The notes under the pieces: generated by a model | The model's database searches: none | What the model saw: the letters and a program-made list of their open reading frames with translations, nothing else | Told to the model about the DNA's origin: nothing | In this document: in pieces, positions 32,099 to 43,160 of the stretch | Layout of the letters: each line of letters starts with the position of its first letter | How positions within the stretch are numbered: the stretch's first letter is position 1 | NCBI GenBank assembly: GCA_016785225.1 | Contig: JAFBJZ010000411.1 | Span: forward strand, 1-64,000 | Direction of reading: 5' to 3' | DNA from: Psettodes erumei | Lineage: Eukaryota; Chordata; Actinopteri; Pleuronectiformes; Psettodidae | Length of the DNA stretch: 64,000 nucleotides | Made by a program: the position numbers and the translations under genes

Positions 32099-32674
32099 AG
32101 GAGTGTAATGGGTAGGGCTGTACACTGATATTAATGAGTCATTAGGGTTCTTGAAGAGCTCAAATAAACCCCCTAATTGTCGCATCTTCTCCAAAGGGCT
32201 GCCGTCTCAGCCCTTACACACCCCAGATGCCCTTTCTGAAGTCACTTTTCTACAATTAGTGGGCCAAGTGTGACAAACAGTAAACTTTAGGTCCCAAACT
32301 TTAGCTTGTGTTCACAGTTTACTTGCTGCATTGGCGCACCACACAAACTTTGTACAGCAGACACATACACCCAAAAGCTTAATTATACTTGTTATAAATA
32401 ATACCTCTTCAAATCAGTGAGGGAGTCAGTGCTATAAATTCTTTAAAACCTTTTGTTTGATTCATGAGTATAAGCAATCTTCTCAAACATTAAACCTGCT
32501 CTAAAGTTATGTGAACAAACTGCTAAACTGCAGTTGTCACTTCATGTTTGTGTCACATAAAAAGACCAGATACACAACTTTGTGTCATGCATGAATTGAA
32601 TGAATGAATTGTAACATTGCCTCAAAATGTATCACCTCTTTGACATAGTGGCATTATCAACATCCTTCTCTCTT

Positions 32675-32830
32675 CTAATGAACAAGGCAGGAGATTAATT
32701 AGGCAAACGTTTCAACAGTAGAGGGTTTGTTTGTTTACAGGCAAAGTCATTAAGCATCATTCACCGCTGATGCCATCACAACTGGGACTCATTAGAGAGA
32801 CTCTTATGAGTTGGGTCATCATGTCTTTTC
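32675..32830 (-). promoter_or_regulatory. OR-linked conserved element, copy 7 (inverted)
   Basis: On the minus strand the order is GAGTCTCTCTAATGAG, CCAGTTGTGATGGCATC, TTAATGACTTTGCCTG, TAAACAAACAAACCCTCTAC, CCTAATTAATCTCC. This matches the blocks of copies 6 and 8 read on the plus strand. It is the only inverted copy found and lies 0.6 kb from copy 6. Confidence 0.65.
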
Positions 32831-32944
32831 ATGCTTCCATGCAGGTTGAGGCCGGAGAAATTATGTTTTCTGGTTGTCCACCTTCTGAAATGTCATATTG
32901 TATTTGTGACTTTATTCAAATTTGGTGCAAACATTAACTTGGAT

Positions 32945-33375
32945 TCAGGGATGAACTAGGGTTTTTTTGTAGTTTTTTTTCTACAAAGGTCAAGGTCACT
33001 AAGGCCATAACTCAAGAATTCATATGCTAATTATCAATTCTCCCACAAATGTTTTAAAGGATAAAATGATGAAGTAATAATATTTTACATCCAGACAACT
33101 GAAGGTCAGCTTCACTGCAACATCATAATGTTCTGCAAAAACACTTTTTTGGCCGTCATTTAACACCATATCTCAGGACCAGAAGGGTAGACTGTGACCA
33201 TATTTCCTGCGACTTGACTGCTTGGCAGAGGCATACACCTGCAAGGTGGTAATTCTGGTTTGAAAATAAAATTAATATAAGTTGTAAATTCAAAGGGGAC
33301 TCTCATTAAAGTGTCAGACTGCCATACAAAACTAAAATTAATTATGTCCAAAACGAGGCCATAACTCATAACATA
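32945..33375. repeat. Fish interspersed repeat
   Basis: AAGGTCAAGGTCACTAAGG, CATAACTCAAGAATTCATAT, CATCATAATGTTCTGCAAAA and CATATCTCAGGACCAGAAGG are segments of a repeat I recognise as very common in fish genomes. It is non-coding; class unknown to me. Confidence 0.7.
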
Positions 33376-36300
33376 ATTTCTTCTAGGTTTCCTGCAATAC
33401 GATTGTACTGTTCAAGCCAATCTGTTTTTAAATAGTAGACTAACCTTGGCTAACTTCTGAACTTATGTTGGGCTTGAGTTACATAGGTTACTGGGTGAAA
33501 CATGACTGGATAGAGGGCCCCTGGTAAAGCAAGACAGAAAACAGAACTGAAATGGTATGTGCAGAGAGCTCCAACGGTAGATTTTAAAGTTTCAGGAGCA
33601 TCGCTAGCAATTTACAGCACAGGTTTTTATGAAACAGCTGGCCCCAGGCTTGACAGGAGGAATTCAAAAAGAATGTTCTCATTGTCAGAGTATAAAGGGT
33701 CACCGCAAATCAGTATCATTGTGTGTGTTAAAGATTTATATGAGAGTAAAATTTGAACAAACTTCTGCTGGTTGCTGTTAACTAGCACGGTTTATGAACT
33801 GCCCAATCTACATTTCACTTATCTTGACATTGATTTATCATTCTTTTCACTCCAAGGGGATTAGATGAAAAATGAATGCTTGTGTTCTCTCTACTGAGAG
33901 CTGACATGAAATTAATGTCTCTTGGGGTGTGACGGTCAGTGATGGTGGCACTCAGCTGTGTGAGCTTGAGCACTCTCTACCTTCCATTCAACACTAACAT
34001 CTCCCAAAGCCGCACTTTGCCAAACAAGCTTTATCGTGTACATAATGTGGTGAGGGCTGTTCCTTCCTACCCTTGGCCCACAGGATAAACTGTATATCTG
34101 TATACCTCTGTCATTAGCAGATTTGCTGGCTGATCTTGCAACTATTTCTGTTTTTGTCAACTACGAATAAAAGGCGGATATTAATTTTAATCGCAACAGA
34201 TGCCAACACAGCATAGTTTTGGGTGTTATATGTGTTGGTAGTTACATGTGGGGATGGGCAGTCTTATAGAACAGCAGTAGAGTAACCATAACTCAGGGTA
34301 AAAAGTTTTGGATAACTGAGTGAATTTAATAACTAACACAGTGCATCAAGATAATTAATTACATTGATAACAACAACTTACAAATCTGGTATTAACCATA
34401 AAGCTGTCCTGCTCATTGATTGTCTTTTGAGGGGCACTAAATCTGTTTAAACCATATGACAATATCTCTGATGGCTGAGAAGCCACACATGCAAAGGAAC
34501 ATGAAATGTAAATGTATGTATGCAAGTATGGTTTCTTTTTCCAAATTAGCAGCCCTTGTCTGTTCAGAAGTCTATCAACTAGCCAAGGTTCACATGGAAC
34601 TTGGATTTGGAAATTTAACCAGGCAGTGCATCTTTGAAAGTCCACAATTCCATCACAGAATTAACCTGAATATTAGAGAAAATCTACATAGTACCATAAA
34701 GCACAGCTTTCTGCAGTGGTCAGCAAAGTGGGTGAGCATGGCGAAAACACTGCAATAGTGAGCATGTTAAATTCTTTAATGAACTGATTTGTTACTGCAG
34801 TACAGTGGTGCAGCGAAACCACTGCAGTGTCCTTGAGCAAGGCTTTACCCCTCAAACTGCATCAAGGGCAAACAGGTCAGACTATGGTTCTCCCTGACAT
34901 TTACCAGGTTGTAATTTTTGCTGCAACTGTCAGACAGGTGTTAAGTGAACCCTTTGATAATGAATTAGGTCATAGTTTCTTTTGCCCCCATTGTGTTCAG
35001 TGCAGGTATAGAAATTTGGTGATAGCACCGCCATGTGGCCAATATTTGTGATTGGATTTTTTCTGCAAACAGGCGTGTAACATCAGTGAGAAAACCAGAC
35101 TCTACTGGCTTAATTAACCAATAGGATTAGGGTTGGAAGACTTGGTTGGAGAGATGAACCTTGTAATATGTATTATTGTCCATTTAAGGAAACCTAAAGT
35201 CTAGGATAAGGAAACAGACAGTGTGTTCCTGAGCCTGCTTGGCATTCACTTAGATGTGTAAATTACAGCATGCCAGTTGATTTTCTGCAGCTGTTTTGTA
35301 GCCAAATGGCCACACGGAGGCAGTGGATGACAGATTTCAATGGCATAGGCCATGAATGGTGCAATAAATTACTGAGCAGTCATTTGCACACTGACTGATA
35401 TAATAATGGTTCTGCTCTACAGAACAAAATAAACTGCAGCCCAACGTCAGACCTGTATGCATTGTTCAGTATTCTGTTGTTATCAACATAATTTGTCAAG
35501 TCTTTCTTTCTGTCATGATCGCGATACCCGAGTGCGATAAAAACTGCTCCATGCATATATGCTTCACAGAACTTAATATTCAAATGCAAATATACATATG
35601 AATATATAATGGGGAAAGTAATGTACTGCAAAGGCATGTACTGTGGTTGCAAATTGAAATTCAGGTTGGTTTGAGACTGCACTGAGAGGAGAGAGCTCCA
35701 GAAGCTGACAGACAGGTTGTCAGAGCAGATGCTGGCCAATGTTATGACTGGTCAGAAGACCAGCAGCTTCTCTTGAGTGAAGGACGGCATGAAATATTCA
35801 AACTGCTGAGACTGCTTTTTTTCACATGCATTTGAAAGAGAGGCTGACAAACACTACTCAGACTCACTGGCAGCTAATTAGCGGGGCTCAAGTAGCTAGT
35901 GGTGTGATTAGTGGGAATGAGATTTAATGAGCACTAAACACTTCAAAGTACTCACAATAAATAATTATTAAAAGGCATCTAAGATGGTGCAGCGCTAAAA
36001 AAAAAGTGTGTTGTTGCTTTTCTCAAATGTTCCACACAAATGTTCCTCAGAAAAATGAGAAAATGATTTAAAATCTAAGTAAGAAATGTAGAGCTGTTTG
36101 TCTCATACAGTATAATTCTGTTTAGAAACACAAGCATACAAATGTTGTGCACACTTACTCTACAAGGCAGACGTGACAGCCAAGACATTACCTATAACAC
36201 TTTTTTAAACATCAGACTAGGTGAGAATTTCTTCTTATATGAACATGAACACCTTCTTAAATTGGACAAAGTATAGTGGTTTAGGGCCACTGTTTCAAGT

Positions 36301-36714
36301 AACCTGGATTCCTAAATAAATGTTCAAAAATAACATGGACATAATAGTAATAGTCATTTGCATGTCATCTGTCATCTGTCTTTCAAGATGTCATGCAGTT
36401 TTCAAAGTCAGCCACAAAAAGTGTGCTTTTCTAAAATTTGCTGATGTGCGTGGCCCAGTCGTAGTGCACCTAAGTTGTCTAATTATTCATTCAGACATTG
36501 ATGGAGTGATTTTCACTTATACTTCCATCTTGTCCTTCACAGAGCAGTCCAGCCAGCAAAAGTTTAATTAAACCACTCTTAGCACCAAAGCAGTGGCCGA
36601 CAGCTTGTAAAACTGCTGTGGATGAGGCTTTTATGTCATGAAAATGTCATCGTGTTCCTCACCAAGTTTGCCTGTGATGTGAAGCACCCGCACTTGGCCA
36701 TATTAAGGTCGAGA
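33376..36714. other. Non-coding region
   Basis: No gene recognised. Open frames are short and resemble nothing known to me. A small fragment near 34815-34865 (GTCCTTGAGCAAGGCTTTAC) looks like part of a fish repeat. Confidence 0.4.
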
Positions 36715-36780
36715 GCAGCAGTTTCAGCCTGGGGGTCACAACCCTGCCAAGGGGTCGCATGAAGATTAACGGGATAAGAC
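36710..36780. repeat. Possible hAT-derived fragment
   Basis: CAGTTTCAGCCTGGGGGTCA and CAAGGGGTCGCATGAAG resemble the terminal region of some hAT-type non-autonomous elements. Short, so uncertain. Confidence 0.3.
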
Positions 36781-37431
36781 ATGCGTTTTTCCCACAGCAG
36801 CCCTTTCATTTTTGTTTTGCATTATTTTGTGCACCTGTGCCCATGCTCGAAGGAACATGATTGAAATTAACATGAAATCTGAGGAATTAATGTTTGTCTT
36901 ACAGTTAATGTCAGAGCCTGCTCTCTCTTTCTCGTCACTTCATCCCATATTGTGCTGACTGTTTCTTCTTAGAAATTGACAGACAGGTCAGCAGTCTTCA
37001 TTAGGTTATAGATCTTAGACATATGCATAGCTTGTTAGACAGAATGTGGTCTCCCGGTCATAGGCCAATCGACGAGCCAACCGTGTTTATCTGCAGTCCG
37101 GGATGAATCTAAACCCAGGGCCAGACTGTAGTTGTCCTCTTGAAAACCTAATGTGCTCTTGATCAAAACCTTCATGGCCTGTGTGCTTAGAGGTGAGATA
37201 AGGGTTCACAGCATAAGATTTAAGTACATTGGTTCCCATGGTTTGTAATTCCACTGCAGAGTAGAAAGAAAATGGAAATATTCACTGTACAGATGGAAGC
37301 TGGGTGTGCCACATGCTTTAATAACAATCTCCCCAGATGTATATTATTTCAGTCTTGCACAATACTTTTAGGATTGTCACTGTATGGGAGCTTCGGATGG
37401 ATGAAGTAAGTCAACAAAACAATATAATGAC

Positions 37432-37600
37432 ATGCCTAATCCCGAGGGTGTGTTTATCATCAAAGAGAACAGAGTGACCTTGGACAAAAGATTTACTTTT
37501 TGACTCCTGGGAGTCTCTCTAATGAGCTCCATTTGTGATGACATTACCACTAAAAACCGGTTAATGACAAACAAATTCCTGTAACAAACAAATCTTTTAA
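37432..37600 (+). promoter_or_regulatory. OR-linked conserved element, copy 8 (orphan)
   Basis: Blocks in order: O/E-like AATCCCGAGGGTGTG, TTTATCATCAAAGAG, TTTTTGACTCCTGGGAGTC, CTAATGAGCTCCATTTGTG, GGTTAATGAC and TAACAAACAAATCTTTTAA. The terminal homeodomain block is not obvious. The nearest receptor (R10) is 7 kb away and no OR remnant is visible beside it. Confidence 0.68.
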
Positions 37601-40600
37601 TATCTTTAAATATTTCCTTTGTACTGTGGAATACAGTAAAAGGAATCTTGCCATATATTCTATTTAAATTGTCCCTTTGTAATAGTTCAATACATCAATA
37701 AACTGACCAGACCGATATTTCTGCCAACATTAGCTAATTGCAGATAAGTTAGTGTATGTGTAAACTGAGAAAATTGCAGTGCTGAAATGCCAGACAAGGT
37801 AGGAGGTAATTCACCATTAACCATTACATAGTTTGTCCAGCAGAGAGCAGTGACAAGTTGATCTTTCAAACTTTAAAATGTCCCACTCAGTATGTGTTTT
37901 GTTATAATATTAATTTTACAAAATAGATATGTAATATCTATCATATATGTAATGCTAGAGAAACATGTATATCAGTACCCAAAAAATATTGAAGTCTGAA
38001 GTTTTGATACGACTGAAATAATCTATAACCTAAAACATATTCCTTCCTTTGTGAATGGGTTTTAAATCATTGTCAAGTTGGTCAAGGGAAGGTTCATCTT
38101 CAAACCTCTGTTCCCTGTCCATGCTGCTCCTTCAGTCGGTCCCCCGCGTGACGCACAGTGCCACAGTACATTCTGTAACACCCGGAGGAGAAGTAAAAGG
38201 CAAACGATTCAGTCCTTGAGCATCATGAAGTGTCCTACATTTACCCCTTTTTCATTCAAATTAACAGCTGCTGCCTCCTCCTCTCCTTCCACACTTCTGT
38301 TAACAATGAATCAGAACTCCAATAAATTTTTGATTGCTATGACTGTGTGCTAAAGATTTTGTGCAGGACACTGATAGCAGAAACAAATCACTTCATGCCA
38401 TATATTTCCCTTTTAATCGAGCGGTCATTTACAACTTTTCTGTTGCCTTTGAGCTCACATTAAATATAAAGTTTTGCTGTTGTACAATGAAACACAACCC
38501 TCATCTGCTACTGGACATTGCAGAAAGTATAACTCAAGCAGTTTCAAATCATAGTTTTGACCTTCAACCTCCGCCTGCCTACAGCAACACCTCTCCTTCT
38601 CCTCTCTTACAATGCCAACCCCCTTCTCTTATCTTCACAAAGCAGCAGGGGCACCACCATCAATCAATAACCAGTAATCAAAATAGCAAACTCATTTCCA
38701 TGAGTCACATCATGAATTTCTTACTTTCAGCGTCCCAGGACACCAAGATCGCCCAGGCAGGTTGTGAATTCTTACTTACGTAGTGTCGTAGTGCTGCTGC
38801 CTCAGTTCACAGCAGCTAGTGATGCATGCATAAAGGTAACCATACTTATTCAATCAGAGGTTGATGGGCTGTGAGACATCATGGTGGAAATGTTCCTCCA
38901 GAGGAAAGATGGAGGCCATTTAAAAAGTATCCTGAGGTTCAGATGCTCAGATATGATTGAATTCCCTGATAGCAGCAGCTGTTCAACAATAAAGAAAATA
39001 TTTTCACATTCATTTCAGACAACTCCTCTAGTTTTTAGCCACAAACATTCACATAGACGATGAGTCATCGTTTTGCATACGGCAAGGGCATTTGGAGCCT
39101 GGGCCGAAGAACTCTAATGAATTTTTCTCTGCTCCCCTTTTCTTTATCTTTCCTTTGCCGTTCTTCCCTTTTGCTGGGCTCAGCTTAAACCCTGTCCCTG
39201 CATCCTTACAAAGTCACTCAGCTGGATAAAGTCATTTACCTGGATGAAGAGGAGTGAGAGAGGGGAATTGACAGAAGGAGGAAGGGAGGGTGTAGGGTTG
39301 AGAGGGAAGTCTTTGACAAATTGTGTGTTTGTGAGGAGAATGTGGCAAAATGGAAGATGAACACAGAAATGTGGCAGGGAAAAGTGAAGTGCATGGAGAG
39401 TGCAGAAAGGAAGCCTGAATACTCATACTGTATTTTTAGTCAACAACAGAACATTGTGTTGTTTCCAGTAATGTTTCTGCTTATTTGCATCTTAAAATCC
39501 TTAAGATCATCTTTTTGTTCTATTTTCTCCTTGTACAAGATTAACATGATCATCTTCGTGTCCTCATTTTTACTATACTGAACACAATGAAGTTAACTAA
39601 ACAAAGCGGGTTTACATTGTCAGTGAGCATGTCCTTGCTGAATGCCTCTCAGAGTCATTTATGACTATACATTAAGTGCGTGATGTCAAAATGAGTTAAT
39701 TCAACATATTTTTATCCTTGACCACTGCCGTCCATGTGATGGGGTTCATCTCCCCTGCCTCTGGATACAACATGACAGTGTGTGGTACGCTGCCATGTCA
39801 CCTAACATAAGAAGTGACAGTGTCTCACATTTTGATGTCATTATGTAAAGTCAGCTCATACCCTGCTGACGAAGTGAAATACTTGCATCAAGAGAGGGAA
39901 ACTTACAAGTCTATCTATCTATGCACATATCTATCATTGTAATATGGTGAAAAGAGCAGAACTACCTATTTATCACTAGTCTTCTGGGAGTACATATTTG
40001 TCGTACTACCAGACTGTCGTATTTCATTATTTGAGCTGATCTGACTTTGTGGCTGCTAGTCATCATCACACTTTGTCACATCATGATGTTCTCACCTCAC
40101 TCTTAAATCTGTTCATGTTCATTATGATTTACATATTACAACATAAGAATACATTTGCTCAAGCCGTCTCTCACTTTGAGAGTTTAGATCAGGAGACGGA
40201 CAAATTATGACTTGTTTATGAACAAAAAGTTGACTCAAAAATCTTGATTGTTGTTTTCCAATCATCTATACCTTGACTTACAGCAGCTGAACTCTGCTAC
40301 TGTGAGTTTATGTCCAGGGCTTAAATTATCTCTCTCTCACTCTCAGACACACAAAGAAGACGAAAATGTTTTCATACTTGACCTTGGTTCCAAAATCCTT
40401 GTGATCATAACGCAGACCCTCATTTAACACAACTGATGAGCTCTGGGCCAAAGAGAGGTACTGACTTCACAGGTCAATCGTGATTGTCCAAAGTTTATTA
40501 GTCACAGTCATGATGAGATTAAACACTGCAAGTCTCCGCCAGGCTTTCACTCTCCTGTTTGTACCTTTTCTGCTGAGCCCAGAGGTGGTTTGATTGTACA

Positions 40601-41190
40601 GCACTTCGGTCAACTGGTGTTGCTTTAAATAAACTTGACTTGGTAATGTGGCATCTTACTGTAGTGTGAGTCACACAGAGCAGACGCACTGACTCACACC
40701 TGCTTCTACCAAATATACAATTTTATTTATTTTTATTTTTTTTACAAAACAAAACAGGGAAACATATCCTCTGTACGTCTGGCACAATGCTGCGTGAAGT
40801 CAACATTTCCTGACAGTGATGATAAAATGCACTGACGTAAAGAACACTGCTAACTCACCATTTTGATTTGACCTTTTATTCATGTTGTGGTTGGTTTCCT
40901 ATGCCTACAACAATCGCATGCATGTTTAGATTTTGTCTCCTCCTCCTTTTTTTGTTTGTATCCTTCACCATTAAACTGACCTGATGTCAAATAATACAGA
41001 GCTACTTCCAGATATGAGACTGTTCATAAAGACAAGACATGCATGTTGATGATGAAACATGACAGTTTACCCCAGCATCACCCACTTGCACAAACATGGC
41101 ACTCGGACGACCATGTCAGCCTCTTTTCCTCATCTCGCCAGTACCAGCCTCTCTCTCTTTCACTTTTCACTCTCAGTCACTTTGCATTAT
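37601..41190. other. Non-coding region left of the 5T4-family gene
   Basis: No gene recognised. Open frames up to 140 codons near 38.4 kb lack any known motif. Minus-strand AATAAA signals near 40720-40735 and 40870 could end the transcript of the gene at 41750-42823. Confidence 0.4.
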
Positions 41191-41219
41191 GTGCCCCCCC
41201 ACCCCCCCACCCCCACCCT
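41191..41219 (-). other. G-rich run, G-quadruplex candidate
   Basis: On the minus strand there are four G tracts in a row: GGGTGGGGGTGGGGGGGTG followed by GGGGGG. It is downstream of, and on the same strand as, the 5T4-family gene, so it would lie in its 3' UTR if the transcript reaches the AATAAA sites near 40.7-40.9 kb. Confidence 0.6.
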
Positions 41220-41749
41220 AGATTAGAAACAGAAATACCTTCTTCTCCTTTGCAGGGGTTTCCTGGATGAAGACTATTGAACAGTTTACAATGGCTGTAG
41301 TTTTCCATACTTAAATACTTTTTCCTTCCAGCCTTTAAAATAAGAAATCCTATATAACTTTACCATATATTCGTCTCTTGATTAGTAAGATAAATAATAC
41401 TAAGTTAATTTGCCTGTTGACTGTGTAAGTTAACATGATGCACTGAAAACATTCCTCTCTTGGGGAGATTATATACAATATCTACAATACTTCTCAGGAG
41501 TTTAAGCATTCAGTTGTGCAAGATGAACTAATAGTTTCTTACAGTCACTGAACTGTCTTTGGCTCCGTGCATATCCCAGAGTGAGGGGGATACCACTTGC
41601 AGTGTCAAGGCCAGCAGCTGGAAACGATGCAACTTGTTTTAAAAACTATTGATTTTGAGTTTGTCAGGGAATGCTCTCCAGTCTCTCGCCATCCCTGCAG
41701 AAACATTGCCACCCCCCACTACACGGCACTGGTCCAGTGTTTCAGTAGG

Positions 41750-42823
41750 TTAAACAGCCACGTTGGCCAGTCTCGGGTCTGAGTCCTGCTCGTAACGGTA
41801 ATGGTAGACCTCCATCTGGTCTCGGCACGCCTCTCTGATGTTGTTGAGCCACCGTTTAATGCCTCCCCGGTTGAGATAGAGCACCATTAGAAACACCACC
41901 CCGATCAGAGCCAACACTATGCCGAGGAACACGTATGAAACTGCCTCGAGGTTCTCATTCATACAATCCACGTCCTCTCCGCGGAGGTCCTCTACGGGAA
42001 CCCCCCTCTTGGCCTCCGGCTCGCTGCACAGGAGATGCCCTGCATCCGGACACTGGGACGAGTTCTTCAACCAGTAATAAAACGCCTCCAGCTCACAGTT
42101 GCACCGAAACGGGTTTAAAGACAAGTAGACGCGTATGCGCCTTTGCTGGTACAGGTTGGTTACGTTTTCCCACCCGATGCTCTCTATAGAGTTATTTACA
42201 AGCACTAACGCGTGGAGATTATAGGCATCTAAACTCGCCAGGGGCATAGACTTCAGTTTGTTTCCCGCCAACTCCAGCCTGTGGAGGTTGGGCAAACTTT
42301 GTGTGCTGAGCGCGTTTGAGAGCTGCGCCGTGGCCGGAGGCAAAAGAGAGTCATTCAGGTAAAGAGAGCGCAGTTCGGGTAATCCGTGGAAAGCCCTGGC
42401 CGAGATAGACTCCAACTGATTGTGGCTCAGATCCAGCAAATGCAATCGGGGGAGCCCCCGGAAGGCATCAGATTCAATAACCCGTATCCCGTTAAAAGAA
42501 AGCGACAGTGTCGTCATTTCCAACTCCGTGCCGTTGGTCATGAACGCACCACGCTGTAAAGTTGAGATGTTTCTCCCCTTGAGTATCAAGGTGGACGTCC
42601 ACTCCGGTATGTGTCCCGGTACCTCAGTATCCTCCCCATCGCGGCAGGTCACCGTCCCCGAGTCTCTGGCACAGATGCAGGACGACGGGCAAGCGTCATC
42701 CGTCCTGACGGGCCAAAACAACAAACACGCCATTGCAGCGTAAAACAAACACCACTGATTCCAAGTAGAGACGAGGCGCTTTGAACTGTTGGCACTGTAA
42801 AATATCCACATCATCTCCTTCAT
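41750..42823 (-). CDS. tpbgl: Trophoblast glycoprotein-like (5T4 family) LRR membrane protein
   Basis: A 357-residue type I membrane glycoprotein in one coding exon. Hydrophobic signal segment about 24-38, cysteine-rich LRR N-cap (C45-C60), leucine-rich repeats about 75-235 (LHLLDLSHNQLESISARAF is typical), LRR C-cap from NPFRCNCE (237-244) to C287, transmembrane helix about 296-318, and a short tail with REACRDQMEVYHYRYEQD. Glycosylation sites include NIS, NGT, NDS, NNS, NVT and NSS. The tail and membrane segment fit TPBG/TPBGL; I favour TPBGL by the RYEQDSDPR tail and because COA4 and TPBGL share a human region, though TPBG remains possible. The family modulates Wnt signalling and cell adhesion. 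A longer frame begins at a TTG; the first ATG at 42823-42821 is used. The protein ends in VAV, a possible PDZ ligand. Confidence 0.9.
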   Translation of the reverse strand: MKEMMWIFYSANSSKRLVSTWNQWCLFYAAMACLLFWPVRTDDACPSSCICARDSGTVTCRDGEDTEVPGHIPEWTSTLILKGRNISTLQRGAFMTNGTELEMTTLSLSFNGIRVIESDAFRGLPRLHLLDLSHNQLESISARAFHGLPELRSLYLNDSLLPPATAQLSNALSTQSLPNLHRLELAGNKLKSMPLASLDAYNLHALVLVNNSIESIGWENVTNLYQQRRIRVYLSLNPFRCNCELEAFYYWLKNSSQCPDAGHLLCSEPEAKRGVPVEDLRGEDVDCMNENLEAVSYVFLGIVLALIGVVFLMVLYLNRGGIKRWLNNIREACRDQMEVYHYRYEQDSDPRLANVAV

Positions 42824-43160
42824 TTTAATCTCAAAGCGGGTAAATGCCGGCGTGTCTTGCAAAGAAGGCGACCGACTACAATCCTCGCAGATATGTAAAG
42901 TGGAATCAGTCCGGCTACTTGGAACTATCAGAACACAAAAAACGCTCTATCCATTGTCATCCGGGCGCTCCGTGTCTCTGTTAGGAGAAAAGACGAGTTT
43001 TCTTTGGGATATTTACGCATCGGAGCGATGGACAACAGCCGTGCGTGGCTGCGTGGAAAGCTGCTGATCCGCGTTCCCTTGGTGGTATTTTTGACGCCTG
43101 TCACTGAGGAGAGAGAGAGAGGGAGAGAGAGAGAGAGAGAGAGGGGAGGGGGTGTACACA
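42824..43160 (-). promoter_or_regulatory. 5' UTR and promoter of the 5T4-family gene
   Basis: CpG-rich sequence directly upstream of the start, bounded by a GA/CT repeat at 43109-43150. No splice site is needed to explain the coding region. Transcription start not determined. Confidence 0.45.
43109..43150. repeat. GA microsatellite
   Basis: AG/GA run with two interruptions; CT-rich on the transcribed strand, like GAGA-type promoter tracts. Confidence 0.9.

Noticed and set aside
38361..38783. 140-codon open frame
   Set aside because: No ATG at its start, low-complexity serine/proline content and no known motif.
42824..42862. Longer 370-codon frame of the 5T4-family gene
   Set aside because: The upstream start is TTG; the first ATG is at 42823 and is followed by a plausible signal segment.
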